Source: Roseovarius litoreus | GTDB taxonomy: Bacteria > Pseudomonadota > Alphaproteobacteria > Rhodobacterales > Rhodobacteraceae | Direction: 5' to 3' | Assembly (NCBI RefSeq): GCF_900142765.1 | Contig: NZ_FRCB01000010.1 | Location: 54,014-118,013 of the forward strand | Length of the DNA: 64,000 bases | Shown: positions 1 to 8,687 of the stretch, piece by piece | Layout: each line of letters starts with the position of its first letter | Numbering within the stretch: position 1 is the stretch's first letter | The notes under the pieces: model-generated | What the model saw: only the letters and a program-made list of their open reading frames with translations | What the model was told of the DNA's origin: nothing | Database searches by the model: none | Translations under genes and position numbers: made by a program

Positions 1-23
1 AAAATGCAGGCGGAAAAGGTCCT

Positions 24-545
24 ATGTCCAATACTGATGATTCAGAGATTTCAGCACAAACACCGGACTGGTCGAGGGAAAAGCCACGCAGATTCTGGGA
101 TCCCTCTCGAAAATTGCTGCGGTCAATCCGCGGATATCAGGCTTTGGGCGCCCATTCGTCGCCGCTGTCCCGGATCAAGCAAAAATGGTGGGTCCTGCAG
201 CACAAGTTCTGGTCTGTCATCACGCAGGCCGAGATCCCGTTGAATTGTCGGATCGAGGGCGGTCTGATGCTTCCGCATCCCAACGGTGTTGTCATTCATC
301 CCGAGGCCAGGATCGGCTCCAATTGCCTGATCATGCAGCAAGTCACGATCGGAACGCGTGAAGGTGGAGGCGGCTTGCCCAGTATTCAGGGCCATGTCGA
401 TATCGGCGCCGGCGCGCGCATCCTGGGTAATGTCCGCATAGGCGAGCATTCCCTGATCGGTGCGAATGCCGTTGTCACAAAAGATGTGCCCCCGCACAGC
501 ATCGCGGTTGGCGTGCCCGCGCGTGTGAAGCCGCGTCGGAATTGA
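24..545 (+). CDS. Serine-acetyltransferase-like hexapeptide-repeat acetyltransferase
   Basis: A 173-residue protein whose C-terminal half (about residues 80-170) has the left-handed beta-helix hexapeptide pattern of serine O-acetyltransferases. It shows [14 protein letters not shown], then [11 protein letters not shown], and ends with the usual cap [23 protein letters not shown]. The family moves acetyl groups from acetyl-CoA to serine or to sugars. The N-terminal helical part is shorter than in CysE, and the gene sits beside glycosyltransferase and exosortase genes. An exopolysaccharide O-acetyltransferase therefore seems at least as likely as cysteine synthesis. The start at 24 follows GCGGAAAAGG and gives the full fold. 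The operon partner, if any, lies upstream of the window. Confidence 0.75.
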   Translation: MSNTDDSEISAQTPDWSREKPRRFWDPSRKLLRSIRGYQALGAHSSPLSRIKQKWWVLQHKFWSVITQAEIPLNCRIEGGLMLPHPNGVVIHPEARIGSNCLIMQQVTIGTREGGGGLPSIQGHVDIGAGARILGNVRIGEHSLIGANAVVTKDVPPHSIAVGVPARVKPRRN

Positions 546-803
546 AAGGCAGTCATTGGCAGCAATAAAAGCCGACTTCTTAGCCTAGATTTCAAAAATT
601 GGCTCTAAGATAAAATTGTCGTTTTCACGGCCCTGCAGCCTGTGGTAATGTGATGGCACATCAAGAACGAGGCCTGTGCCTCTACCAACCTGCTAATCCC
701 GGCAAGGTGGTGTCCGAACAAGGAGATGTGGCCATGACGGCAACCAAGGGGATCATTTCCCACTCTTCGGTCTTCCACATGCCGGTCTCGATAGGAGATC
801 GCT

Positions 804-1400
804 ATGTTGACACGACGTGTGTTCCTGGCCGTCGCGGCCAGTCTGACCGGTCTCGGGACGATGACGGGCTTGCCCGCGTTGTCCCGTCCACTGCAGCCAT
901 TGAGGGACACCCGGCGCCCTCTGCGGCTCGGGCTGCATGCTGACCCGCAAGGCCGCCTGATCATCGCGAGCGACGCGCCGCCCTGCCTTCAGCCGCTTAT
1001 ACGGCCCGAGGCGGTCGATAGCGTTTTCGGTGAGGGCACCAACGACAGCCTGACGCAGCCCGACCACTGGCGCATGATCGAGACGGGCATGTTTTCAGGG
1101 GAGGCGCTCTATACCCCGTCGGAGCAGGACGCGGCGTTTCACATGTGGCACGCCTGTCACAAACCGACCTCGGAGGCTTATGAGGCGCTGATCGGGCTGT
1201 TCGAGGAGGGCACAGGGTCGCTCTGCGGGTGGCACGTGCCCGAGTTCGGGCTGAGTTTTGTGGAACATCCCTGCACGCCACGGCTTGCCTTGGTGACCTT
1301 TGACCGGCTGGAGGACATCCCGCGCCTGGCGAAGGCGATTACCGCACGAGACAAAAGTATCACGCTTGATCCGAGGCCCCGATCGGCGCTGCGGATTTGA
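804..1400 (+). CDS. Hypothetical exported protein with Tat-like signal
   Basis: A 198-residue protein of unknown family. Residues 1-28 look like a twin-arginine signal: TRRVFLAVAASL followed by a hydrophobic stretch and a small-residue end. The mature part has four cysteines (C102, C118 and nearby C142, C158 by rough count) and no motif I recognise. The start at 804 has a ribosome site (ATAGGAGA) ten bases upstream. The reading frame that begins at 734 behind AAGGAG and overlaps this gene is judged less likely, because it lacks the signal-peptide structure. No clear partner: the next gene starts 116 bp on. Confidence 0.6.
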   Translation: MLTRRVFLAVAASLTGLGTMTGLPALSRPLQPLRDTRRPLRLGLHADPQGRLIIASDAPPCLQPLIRPEAVDSVFGEGTNDSLTQPDHWRMIETGMFSGEALYTPSEQDAAFHMWHACHKPTSEAYEALIGLFEEGTGSLCGWHVPEFGLSFVEHPCTPRLALVTFDRLEDIPRLAKAITARDKSITLDPRPRSALRI

Positions 1401-1516
1401 CCTTTATGGCGCCAGCGGCCGGACACTCTTCCTGATCCTCTGGTGTCGATCATTGAGCAACCTCACCGCTGGCCGCTCGTGGCCTGCATGACTGACAACA
1501 AAAGGAAGACTGACCC

Positions 1517-2197
1517 ATGAATCAAATAGCAACGACACCCCCGACACCGACCGATGCTGCCCAGTTCGGGCTTGCCTCGTTCCTCGACCTTCTGCCACAG
1601 CGCACACCCCTGCTGGGGCAATGCGTAACCTCCTATGAGCGCTTCAAGCTTGCGCATCTGCGGGACTTGCACCCCACGACAGCTCTTCAGACCACAGTGG
1701 CGGAAAACCTGATCGCCAATGAGTGGGAGTTGCAGCAACTTCGACGCATGTTGGATCGTGAGACAGCCCATCGACTGGCAAGTTCGATCAAGAAGCCTGC
1801 ATATCTCGCGCTGGAGCAGGCGCATGAAGACAAGTTGGATGCAGAGTTTCACGAGTGGGTTTCCGCAGGCAACGATCGGGATGAGTGGGAAGGCGAGCCG
1901 TTCGATGAAAGTGATGCGACGGCAGACGCCCTGGAGCTTGCGCGCCAGGCGCTGTCAACCGATCCGGATGAGCTTGCCAAACTCGAGGCCAAGCTGGCGG
2001 CGATGGGAGTTGATGTGGTGTACTTGATGGCACAAGTGCATATCCATGTCACAGTCACCGCTCAAAATCTTGGCATCCAAATTCGGAACCTCGAGAAACG
2101 CCGTCGAGAAATCAAGGCGGAATTCGATGCGCTGCAAAAGGCATCTCCGATCCGCGCGGCCATGGAGGCGATCGAGGATGCGGAGATTGTCGAATGA
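1517..2197 (+). CDS. Hypothetical protein, first of a coupled pair
   Basis: A 226-residue soluble, acidic protein with no signal peptide or membrane segment. From about residue 60 to the end it is largely helical, with heptad-like stretches (ELQQLRRMLDRE, DELAKLEAKLAAMG, NLEKRRREIKAEFDALQKA) that suggest coiled coil. An AGGAAGA ribosome site lies just before the ATG. Its stop overlaps the next start as ATGA, so the two are probably translationally coupled. I do not recognise the family. Confidence 0.55.
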   Translation: MNQIATTPPTPTDAAQFGLASFLDLLPQRTPLLGQCVTSYERFKLAHLRDLHPTTALQTTVAENLIANEWELQQLRRMLDRETAHRLASSIKKPAYLALEQAHEDKLDAEFHEWVSAGNDRDEWEGEPFDESDATADALELARQALSTDPDELAKLEAKLAAMGVDVVYLMAQVHIHVTVTAQNLGIQIRNLEKRRREIKAEFDALQKASPIRAAMEAIEDAEIVE

Positions 2198-2730
2198 CCT
2201 CTGCCAGGCAGATCACGGCGAACCGGGCGAATGCTCAAAAAAGCACGGGCCCGCGCACGCAGACCGGCAAGACCAGGGCGGCGGGCAATGCCCGCCGCCA
2301 CGGGCTGACCTCTGCGCCGCCGCTGGACTTGGTGCGGGCATGGCTGAGGGTGATCCTTGACACCACCGAGGCGCCGCCACTGATCGATTTGAAGAAGACC
2401 GAACGGGGGCGCCTCGCGCTCAACCTCGCCATGGCAGAGGCGCATCTCAGGCATCTCAGTGTGCAAAACGTACGTCGGCTTGCAGAGGCCGAGGAGCCGG
2501 ATCCTATCTACAAATGGGTCGAGCTGCTCGAGGATGACTGCGCGCATTTCAGCTTTCCCAAGGAGGCCGTGCGGTACCTTGTCAGGCTCCGTATGCGTGA
2601 GCACAAGCAGAGCATTGCTCGCATGGCGCGGCTGCATAAGCGCTATACCAAGGAGGCGATATCCGCCCGAAACCGTGCCTTCCGCGCCTGGGTGGCCTGG
2701 CTCGAGACCAATCTTGCACCAGAGTTGTAA
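2194..2730 (+). CDS. Hypothetical protein with RANAQKSTGPRT N-terminal motif
   Basis: A 178-residue basic protein. Residues 7-36 carry the pattern ITANRANAQKSTGPRTQTGK followed by an ARRHGL turn. This short basic motif recurs at the N-terminus of many otherwise unrelated bacterial hypothetical proteins, often near mobile DNA or in lineage-specific expansions (knowledge of the motif, recalled). The rest is helical and Arg/Lys-rich, ending AWVAWLETNLAPEL. It overlaps the previous gene by four bases (ATGA). DNA or RNA contact would fit the charge, but there is no direct evidence of function. Confidence 0.6.
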   Translation: MTSARQITANRANAQKSTGPRTQTGKTRAAGNARRHGLTSAPPLDLVRAWLRVILDTTEAPPLIDLKKTERGRLALNLAMAEAHLRHLSVQNVRRLAEAEEPDPIYKWVELLEDDCAHFSFPKEAVRYLVRLRMREHKQSIARMARLHKRYTKEAISARNRAFRAWVAWLETNLAPEL

Positions 2731-3133
2731 GTCGCAGTCTATCATGGCAAACACATGCCCATGGATGACCGCTCAACGCCCTTCACCCACAGGGCCCCAA
2801 AGCCCTGCCAGCATTGCAGGTATAAAGACCCATGAACCACGCCGGCCCGATCCATGATAACGCCAGAAACCCGATTTACCGAAACGAACCCAATTGCTCG
2901 GCAATGGATAAATTGCCGAACGTGCGGTAGGGCGGATGACAAGTGGAAGGGTTGGAAAGACAAGACCGGCCCCGCTTTTGCGGATATTGATACATTGATA
3001 ATCACCGCCACGCCCGAGCTATTCCCGTCTTCGGTTATCAGCCACTCTAGCTTTCCGCGTGGCGATGCGCCTGCAGGCCCAACCAAGCGACTTTTCTCTG
3101 GAAAAATCGGCGACGCCAGATAGACAAGACGGC
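2731..3133. other. Intergenic region before the WecG-family gene
   Basis: About 400 bases without a convincing gene. A reading frame at 2854-3123 is possible but has no recognisable domain, overlaps the longer start options of the next gene and has no good ribosome site. The region holds one clean inverted repeat (listed separately at 2898-2919). No terminator with a T-run was seen after the gene ending at 2730. Confidence 0.4.
2898..2919. promoter_or_regulatory. Inverted repeat upstream of the WecG-family gene
   Basis: A perfect 8-bp inverted repeat, TCGGCAAT and ATTGCCGA, with a 6-bp spacer (GGATAA). It lies about 215 bp before the glycosyltransferase start. The dyad with short spacer resembles an operator for a dimeric regulator. 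It has no T-run, so it is not a typical terminator. Which protein would bind is unknown. Confidence 0.3.
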
Positions 3134-3910
3134 ATGACACTCCCACCCGAGCCATTGGCGAACCCTTACGTCCTGTCGCTGGTCAACACGCCTGACCGCA
3201 GCACGCTGCTCGCCGCCCTGAAACAGCGGCTGGATGAGGGCACGGGCTTCACCGTCGCCACTCTCAACCTCGACCATATCGTGAAGCTCCGCCAGCACCC
3301 CGCCTTTCGCGACGCCTATGCCAGGCATTCGCATGTCGTGGCCGATGGCAACCCGATCGTCTGGCTGCGACGTGTCATGGGGCAGCCAGACGAGCTTGTG
3401 CCCGGCTCCGAACTGGTGATGCCGCTGGCCGATCTGGCGCGGCAGGCGGATGTTCCCGTCGCCCTTCTTGGCGCGACCGACGCCACCCTTGCCCTTGCCG
3501 CGGAGCGTATGCAGGCGGATCTCCCTGGCCTTCGGATCGTGGCGCGGATCGCACCACCCTTCGGCTTTGATCCTTCAGGCGCCGAGGCGGACCGCATCCT
3601 GTCCGAACTTGACGCAAGTGGTGCGCGGCTGTGTTTTCTGGCGCTTGGCGCGCCGAAACAGGAAATCCTCGCGATAAGGGGCGCGGAGAAGCTGCCTCGC
3701 TGCGGGTTCGTGTCGATCGGCGCCGGGCTCGATTTCATCGCCGGCACGCAACAGCGCGCGCCCGTCTGGGTGCGTCGGATCGCGATGGAATGGTTCTGGC
3801 GCATGGCCACCAATCCGGTGCGGCTGACCAAACGCTACGCACAGTGCTTCGCGATCCTGCCGGGGCTCTTCTGGTCGGCCCGTCGCGCGCGCATGACCCG
3901 GCAGGATTAA
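3134..3910 (+). CDS. WecG/TagA/CpsF-family glycosyltransferase
   Basis: A 258-residue GT26-family enzyme. The signatures are NLDHIVKLRQHPAFRDAY near the start, DGNPIVWLRR, ALGAPKQE near residue 175 and the terminal block of GAGLDFIAGTQQRAPVWVRR with EWFWRMATNPVRLTKRY. GT26 enzymes transfer a hexose or N-acetylmannosamine(uronate) residue onto a lipid-linked sugar in surface-polysaccharide assembly, on the cytoplasmic face of the membrane. The start at 3134 (MTLPPEPL) is preferred because family homology begins soon after it; a GTG at 3059 or ATG at 3065 in the same frame would add about 25 residues. The stop codon lies inside a palindromic repeat element. Confidence 0.88.
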   Translation: MTLPPEPLANPYVLSLVNTPDRSTLLAALKQRLDEGTGFTVATLNLDHIVKLRQHPAFRDAYARHSHVVADGNPIVWLRRVMGQPDELVPGSELVMPLADLARQADVPVALLGATDATLALAAERMQADLPGLRIVARIAPPFGFDPSGAEADRILSELDASGARLCFLALGAPKQEILAIRGAEKLPRCGFVSIGAGLDFIAGTQQRAPVWVRRIAMEWFWRMATNPVRLTKRYAQCFAILPGLFWSARRARMTRQD

Positions 3911-4022
3911 AGCGTTTCGCGAAAAACCTGGCTCACAGATTTCGCGAAATGCAGTGCCCCGTTCCATCGTTGCACGCGTTCCGCCTTTAGCTGATGCCTC
4001 AGGTTAAAGGCGGAACGCTTTA
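3908..4022. repeat. 115-bp palindromic intergenic element
   Basis: A compact nested structure. Terminal inverted repeats TAAAGCGTT (3908-3916) and AACGCTTTA (4014-4022) bound the element. Just inside on the left are two copies of the self-complementary TTTCGCGAAA (3915-3924 and 3940-3949). On the right is a perfect 14-bp hairpin, GCGTTCCGCCTTTA (3976-3989) with its complement (4005-4018). The first base is the start of the stop codon of the WecG-family gene. The nested design resembles a dispersed REP- or MITE-like element rather than a simple terminator, although the hairpin could also end transcription. Confidence 0.65.
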
Positions 4023-4109
4023 GGCCAAAACCCGCATAGCTCTGCATCTTCGCCTTCTTTTCAACAATTTTCCGCGTAATGTAATCAAAATGGGAAATCA
4101 CTCGACTTG

Positions 4110-4352
4110 ATGTCAGAGGATCGAATGCAAAAAGAGCAGTTTCTGAAAGCGGCACAACCTGTCCCCGAGCACCTTCGCGGCACGCGCCAGGGCCTTTTCC
4201 ATATGCTGAACGCCGCAGTCGACACACCGTCGCGTCCGGCGCCGTCGGCGCGGCCCGAGCCGATGCGGCTGGTCGATACACCCAAACGCCCCTCTCCGGA
4301 AAATGGCGTCCAGACCATTCTGCAAAGCGACGATTTCATTTTTTCGGATTGA
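4110..4352 (+). CDS. Small hypothetical protein
   Basis: An 80-residue open frame from ATG 4110 (a TTG at 4107 and an ATG at 4125 are alternatives). The protein is polar and proline-rich in the middle (TPSRPAPSARPEP) and ends in an acidic tail (QSDDFIFSD). There is no signal, membrane segment or known domain. It sits between the palindromic element and the start of AT-rich DNA. Codon use is like the GC-rich genes to its left, which supports it as real, but weakly. Confidence 0.4.
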   Translation: MSEDRMQKEQFLKAAQPVPEHLRGTRQGLFHMLNAAVDTPSRPAPSARPEPMRLVDTPKRPSPENGVQTILQSDDFIFSD

Positions 4353-4492
4353 AAAATCTTTAGATGAATTGCTGAGCTGTTACTGGATAACTCAGCGAAA
4401 AAAGTTGAAAAAAGAAAGTCTCTCTGGCACCTGTAGTAGCAGTTAAATACTTGCAACGTAGTTGTAGTTGCTGGGATCAGTAGAATTAATTC

Positions 4493-5311
4493 ATGTCTAA
4501 AGAAGTTCCAAAGCGTATTTACAGCTTTTGGCTGCAAGGTGCTGATCAGGCGCCAGAGATAGTTCAATTCAATTGGCGTTGTTGGCGTCAATTGAATCCA
4601 GATTACCAACTTATTGTACTAGATGGCGAGGCTGCAAAGAATACTCTCGCTGACTTGCCTGAGCATCTTCAGAATTTAATTCCCCAAACTTACTCCGATA
4701 TCTTACGATATCACCTTCTCAAGACATTTGGCGGTATTTGGGTGGACGCAACAGTTTTTCCAGTTCGTCCGTTGAGTGATTGGTTGCCTAGCGCAATTGA
4801 TGGCTCTGACTTTTTTACATTTTCCTTTCCTGATGAGGATCGGTTGTTGGACAACTGGTTTCTTGTGGCGCGACCGGGGTCTCTGGTAATGGAGCGGTGG
4901 TTCGCCGCCGTCCTCGAGTATTGGAGTTGCGAGAGAAGAATGTTGGGCGCCGAAGAGGCGGTCTGTAATGATGCTATCCAGACCCTTGAGGCGACGCGGA
5001 AAGGTGGAAGCTTGGAAGGTCGATATCAGTACTTCTGGTCGCACTACCTTTTTGCCGAATTGGTCCAGACAGATCCTGAATTTAAAAGATCTTGGCAACG
5101 GATGAATAAGATTGCAATCGGCCCTGCGACAGCCATGCAATGGTATTTTTTGCGAAACGAGCAGCCAATCAGATCTCTTGTTCTGAGTATCCTACCATCC
5201 CTTCATCGCGCAAAACTGAAGGGCTACAGTCTTGGATCACCGGTTCACAAGTTAAATTGGAGGAAGTCGTATCCAACTCACCTCCTAGAAGCGATTAGCT
5301 CAGCGATATGA
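4493..5311 (+). CDS. Capsular polysaccharide synthesis-type glycosyltransferase
   Basis: A 272-residue protein. It begins PKRIYSFWLQGADQAPEIV and has the sugar-nucleotide site pattern YSDILRYHLLKTFGGIWVDATVFP near residues 66-90. That matches the Caps_synth / GT32-like group, which uses a D-x-[DT] metal site to transfer sugars in capsule or EPS assembly. The gene is markedly AT-richer than its flanks and uses many A/T-ending codons, which suggests recent transfer. An 85-bp gap separates it from the next glycosyltransferase, which is equally atypical, so the two were probably gained together. Confidence 0.8.
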   Translation: MSKEVPKRIYSFWLQGADQAPEIVQFNWRCWRQLNPDYQLIVLDGEAAKNTLADLPEHLQNLIPQTYSDILRYHLLKTFGGIWVDATVFPVRPLSDWLPSAIDGSDFFTFSFPDEDRLLDNWFLVARPGSLVMERWFAAVLEYWSCERRMLGAEEAVCNDAIQTLEATRKGGSLEGRYQYFWSHYLFAELVQTDPEFKRSWQRMNKIAIGPATAMQWYFLRNEQPIRSLVLSILPSLHRAKLKGYSLGSPVHKLNWRKSYPTHLLEAISSAI

Positions 5312-5397
5312 GACTAACTTATTGAAAAGTAAATAATTACAGAGCAAGGAGCACCAGACTATGGAATATGCTAGATTCATAAGACTAGCACAATAAT

Positions 5398-6633
5398 ATG
5401 ATACGAGGTCCGTACACCCTATTTACGCGTATTCCTGTTTATCTTTCTGATGATGGACGTCTGTTCGCGGATCAGTTGTGGTGCAAGGATCTTGAACTGC
5501 ATACCGAATATATAGCGCCTTTTGCGCTTTGCTGTCCGGTCTTACCGCTCACTGCGGCACCAGAGGATGCAATCGAGGTTCGAAGCCTCACATCAAATCA
5601 GGTTGTTTCGTTGCGGCAGGATGGTGGGCTGAAGTCTACACTGTCGAACTTTTTTCCGAATTTTCGCACTGTTTTTGCAGCTGTTCGCCTGAGCCGCGTA
5701 GTCCATTCCGGAGGTGCAGGGTGGGCTTTCCCTCTGTCTTTTTACATTCTGCCACTTTCTCTCATTTTCCGGTTCCAATGGGTTATGGTCATCGAGTCGT
5801 CTTTTTGGATGAAGCCTGTTGCTCGTCGACCTTCCATTCGCGAGTGGCTGACGCACCATGTTCACTCAGTGCTGCTCCGAGCTTGTCTGCGCCGTGCGGA
5901 CGCCCGAATATTCACACAAGAAGCTTATCGGCGTTACTTTGATATTGAAACGGAAAGAAGCCTAATTGCTCCCGCAGTGTGGGTTGACGAAGACAATATA
6001 ATTTCGAACCGTGAACAGCTCTTGCGCCTTGCCGAATTGCCGGACGATGACATCCGCATTCTCTTCCCTGCCAGATTGGTGAAAGACAAAGGAATAGACA
6101 TCGTGCTTGATGCTATTGAGTACGCGGAGGAGTTATTGATCGATAACCCATTGGCCGAGGGCAAACGGATCACACTTGATATAATTGGCTCTGGCCCGCT
6201 AGCTGATGTTTGTCGCCGTTTTGCCGAAAGCCATCGTGGCATTATCAAAGTCGGATTTAGGCCCCCGCTGCCTTATGGCGCACCCTTCTTGAATCTCCTT
6301 CGGGAATATCATGCGGTTCTTTTGGCCAATCGCCAACAGGAACAGCCTCGTGTGATTTTTGATGCTTTCAGCCAGGGAGTCCCGGTAATCTCCAGCGCCA
6401 CGTCAGGGGTGTGCGATATCGTACACGAGGGGCAGGATGCGCTACTATTTGATGTGGAGAATGCCCAAGACTTGGCACAACAGATCCAAGCTTTCAGCAC
6501 CTCTGCCGACCTTCGACGCTCGCTTGCTATGAACACATTGGCGGCGGTGCGTGGCCGTTCGCACGCCAGCATGCACCGTTTACGTGAAGATTTCCTGGCC
6601 TCAACTCTGCAAACAGCTGATCAAGCTACGTGA
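5398..6633 (+). CDS. Glycosyltransferase family 4 (group 1)
   Basis: A 411-residue GT-B enzyme. The C-terminal half carries the GT4 pattern: ILFPARLVKDKGIDIVLDA at about residue 220, then LDIIGSGPLADVC, and the donor-site block RVIFDAFSQGVPVISSATSG with DIVHEGQDALLFD near residue 340. It would transfer a nucleotide-activated sugar during polysaccharide assembly in the cytoplasm. No strong ribosome site precedes the ATG at 5398. Base composition is intermediate to low, like the previous gene. It ends 11 bp from the converging exosortase gene. Confidence 0.85.
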   Translation: MIRGPYTLFTRIPVYLSDDGRLFADQLWCKDLELHTEYIAPFALCCPVLPLTAAPEDAIEVRSLTSNQVVSLRQDGGLKSTLSNFFPNFRTVFAAVRLSRVVHSGGAGWAFPLSFYILPLSLIFRFQWVMVIESSFWMKPVARRPSIREWLTHHVHSVLLRACLRRADARIFTQEAYRRYFDIETERSLIAPAVWVDEDNIISNREQLLRLAELPDDDIRILFPARLVKDKGIDIVLDAIEYAEELLIDNPLAEGKRITLDIIGSGPLADVCRRFAESHRGIIKVGFRPPLPYGAPFLNLLREYHAVLLANRQQEQPRVIFDAFSQGVPVISSATSGVCDIVHEGQDALLFDVENAQDLAQQIQAFSTSADLRRSLAMNTLAAVRGRSHASMHRLREDFLASTLQTADQAT

Positions 6634-6644
6634 ATATATCCCGC

Positions 6645-8240
6645 TCACCCTCCCGGCACGAACCGGGGCAGGGGCGTCAGAAGGGCGTTCATGCTGTCCA
6701 CCAGACGCGCTTCGGCGACCGAGATGTCCTCTTTCGGGCCAATCGGGGTGATCAGGCGCACGATGGCGCTGTCGTCGCGGCCGTTCACAAGGCGCCCCAG
6801 CATCAGCTGCAGCTTGGCCTGATACATCGACGCGGTCCTGACGCCGCGCTGATCGTACCAGTAATAGACCAGCATCCGGTCCACGCCCTTCTGGATGATC
6901 GCGCGGTTCAGTGTGAACGTCTCGCCCGCAAGGCCTGATGCCTCGATCTGGTCCAGCTTGGCGATCTCCCAGCCCGCTCCCGGAAGGCAGACTTCGGGCG
7001 AATGCACGCCGCCGCCGGATTGATCCTTGTACCAGGCCATGAACACATCCACCGGTGCCGCGCTGGCGGCGTTCACCAGGGACACCGACAGGTAATCGTC
7101 GGCGGCCAGAATGCGTTCCACCTGCTGTTCCAGCGGCTGGTGCGGGCCTGCGCGCCACTCGCCGACTTGGGAGGGGAACAAAAGGAAAGGCTCGCGGTTG
7201 ATCTGTGCCGCCTCACGTGTCGGAATGGCCTGCCAGCTGGCGGCAAGCCCCCCCACCAGAAGGGCCGAGAAGATCATCGCCACCGACGGCTGCACCAGCC
7301 CGATGCGCTTGGCCTGTGTGCCGAGGCCCTCGGTGTCCAGATCCAGTGCCTCGATCAGGCCAATCCGGTCACGGCGCAGCTTGACCAGCACCCAGGCAAA
7401 GGCAAAGAGGATCAGCACGCAGGAAATGAAGATCACCCAGCCTTCGAAGAAATGGGTAAAGCCGTCCACCCATTCCAGCCCGTAATTGTTCACGATATAA
7501 CCCGCGATCGCGATCCGGACCGAGTTCATGAAAACCGTGATCGGTGCGGCCGAAATCAGCAGCAAGGTCTTGTGCCACATCGGCCCCTGATAGAGCACCG
7601 CGAAGATGTAGGAAAAGCTGAGGATCGGGAACAGATACCGCAGCCCTGAACAGGCCTCGGCCACCTGCAGCTTGAAGACGCCCAGATCGATGATGTTCCC
7701 TTCGAGGTACACTGGCACCCGCAGCATCTGCAGGAAATACACACCCAGCTCCGACGAAATCCCCTGCAGATAGGTCGACAACCCGTAATAGAGCGCCCCC
7801 GGCAGCGGCAGCATGAAGACCAGATGCACCACAGGCGGCCAGAAATGCTTGCCCGTGTTCCAGCCGAAACTGATCAGCAGCACCGCGCCCACCCACAGGA
7901 TCAGCGCATAAGCCACGATGTCGCGGATCTCGATCATCTTGCCGGCAGCCCCCATCAGCACCGCCACGATCAAGAGCGCGACACCGGGCCAGCGGTCGGT
8001 CACCGGGCCGTCATTGACTGGCACGGTTTTCAATTGGCGCAGGAACAACAGCCCCGACAACACCGGGATCAACGGGCCGTGGCTGTATTCGGGCATCTTC
8101 CATGCCTTCAGCAGCTCGGCGATCCCTTCCCAGAAGAACAGCCCGGCGGCAACGGTGCCGACAATCAGCCAGAAGGTACCCCAATGGAAGAAATGTCCGA
8201 ATATATCGGTGCGGCGAGAAACAGAGGGAATATCGGTCAT
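6645..8240 (-). CDS. xrtD: Exosortase D fused to EpsI domain
   Basis: A 531-residue protein. Residues 1-300 are a multi-pass exosortase: the catalytic set is visible as Cys197 in EACSGLR, Arg242 in NSVRIAIAG and His263 in FTHFFEGW. Residues about 310-531 are an EpsI domain with the signature QSGGGVHSPEVCLPGAGWEI. The fused form is that of the VPLPA-CTERM-specific exosortase XrtD of Rhodobacterales. Exosortases cleave C-terminal sorting signals in the inner membrane so that substrates reach the surface, and they are linked to exopolysaccharide loci. The next minus-strand gene upstream encodes a substrate-like protein, and glycosyltransferases converge on this gene. Confidence 0.92.
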   Translation of the reverse strand: MTDIPSVSRRTDIFGHFFHWGTFWLIVGTVAAGLFFWEGIAELLKAWKMPEYSHGPLIPVLSGLLFLRQLKTVPVNDGPVTDRWPGVALLIVAVLMGAAGKMIEIRDIVAYALILWVGAVLLISFGWNTGKHFWPPVVHLVFMLPLPGALYYGLSTYLQGISSELGVYFLQMLRVPVYLEGNIIDLGVFKLQVAEACSGLRYLFPILSFSYIFAVLYQGPMWHKTLLLISAAPITVFMNSVRIAIAGYIVNNYGLEWVDGFTHFFEGWVIFISCVLILFAFAWVLVKLRRDRIGLIEALDLDTEGLGTQAKRIGLVQPSVAMIFSALLVGGLAASWQAIPTREAAQINREPFLLFPSQVGEWRAGPHQPLEQQVERILAADDYLSVSLVNAASAAPVDVFMAWYKDQSGGGVHSPEVCLPGAGWEIAKLDQIEASGLAGETFTLNRAIIQKGVDRMLVYYWYDQRGVRTASMYQAKLQLMLGRLVNGRDDSAIVRLITPIGPKEDISVAEARLVDSMNALLTPLPRFVPGG

Positions 8241-8687
8241 GGGTCGAAAAAGGCCCTGTAATGCGAGGCGCGGAAATGCGCAAAAAAACCATGGATTAAT
8301 CTGCCATAGTGTTACCGGATTCTTGACCGAAAACCAAATAAATCCCGTGGTTTGACGCGTCTGTGATGATCTTGGGGCGAACCCGTCCAGCTGCGGTATC
8401 GCCTGTCAGGGGCTCAGGGTGTCGGAAGGCCTATGATTTTCAACGCTTTATCAGGCGCTTGGCACATCCGCCGCGCAAGCGCGTCCACGCCCGCCGCCAT
8501 TGTTCGGCCTAGGGAAACTCTTTGGTTCTTGACCTGTCTTGCCAACGTTCAGGGCCGGATGCCGATCCGCCGCAGGCTAGTGCCAGTCTCTGCCGGGGGG
8601 GGGCAAGCTGACCTCGTCGGGAACACCCCAGACTGCGAAGGGGCGCCCGACAAGGGCGCCCCAGCCAATCCGTTCATGGTTTTCGGG
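8241..8687. other. Intergenic region between exosortase and its substrate gene
   Basis: About 450 bases without a supported gene. It would hold the promoter of the exosortase gene, since both flanking genes run on the minus strand. A run of nine to ten G lies near 8595-8603. A GC hairpin just after the substrate gene is listed separately. No other dyad or RNA gene was recognised. Confidence 0.4.
8640..8662 (-). terminator. GC hairpin after the VPLPA-type gene
   Basis: A perfect 9-bp stem (GGGGCGCCC with GGGCGCCCC) and a 5-base loop, starting about 25 bases after the stop codon on the minus strand. It lacks a following T-run, so it may be a weak terminator or an mRNA 3'-end stabiliser. Confidence 0.45.

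Noticed and set aside
734..943. Small plus-strand frame with a good AAGGAG ribosome site, overlapping the Tat-signal gene at 804
   Set aside because: It would give a polar 69-residue protein without any domain, and the frame from 804 has both a ribosome site and a proper signal peptide. The second site could be leader translation, but this is unsupported.
2854..3123. Possible 89-residue protein before the WecG-family gene
   Set aside because: No ribosome site, no domain, it ends inside the alternative N-terminus of the next gene and includes an operator-like inverted repeat.
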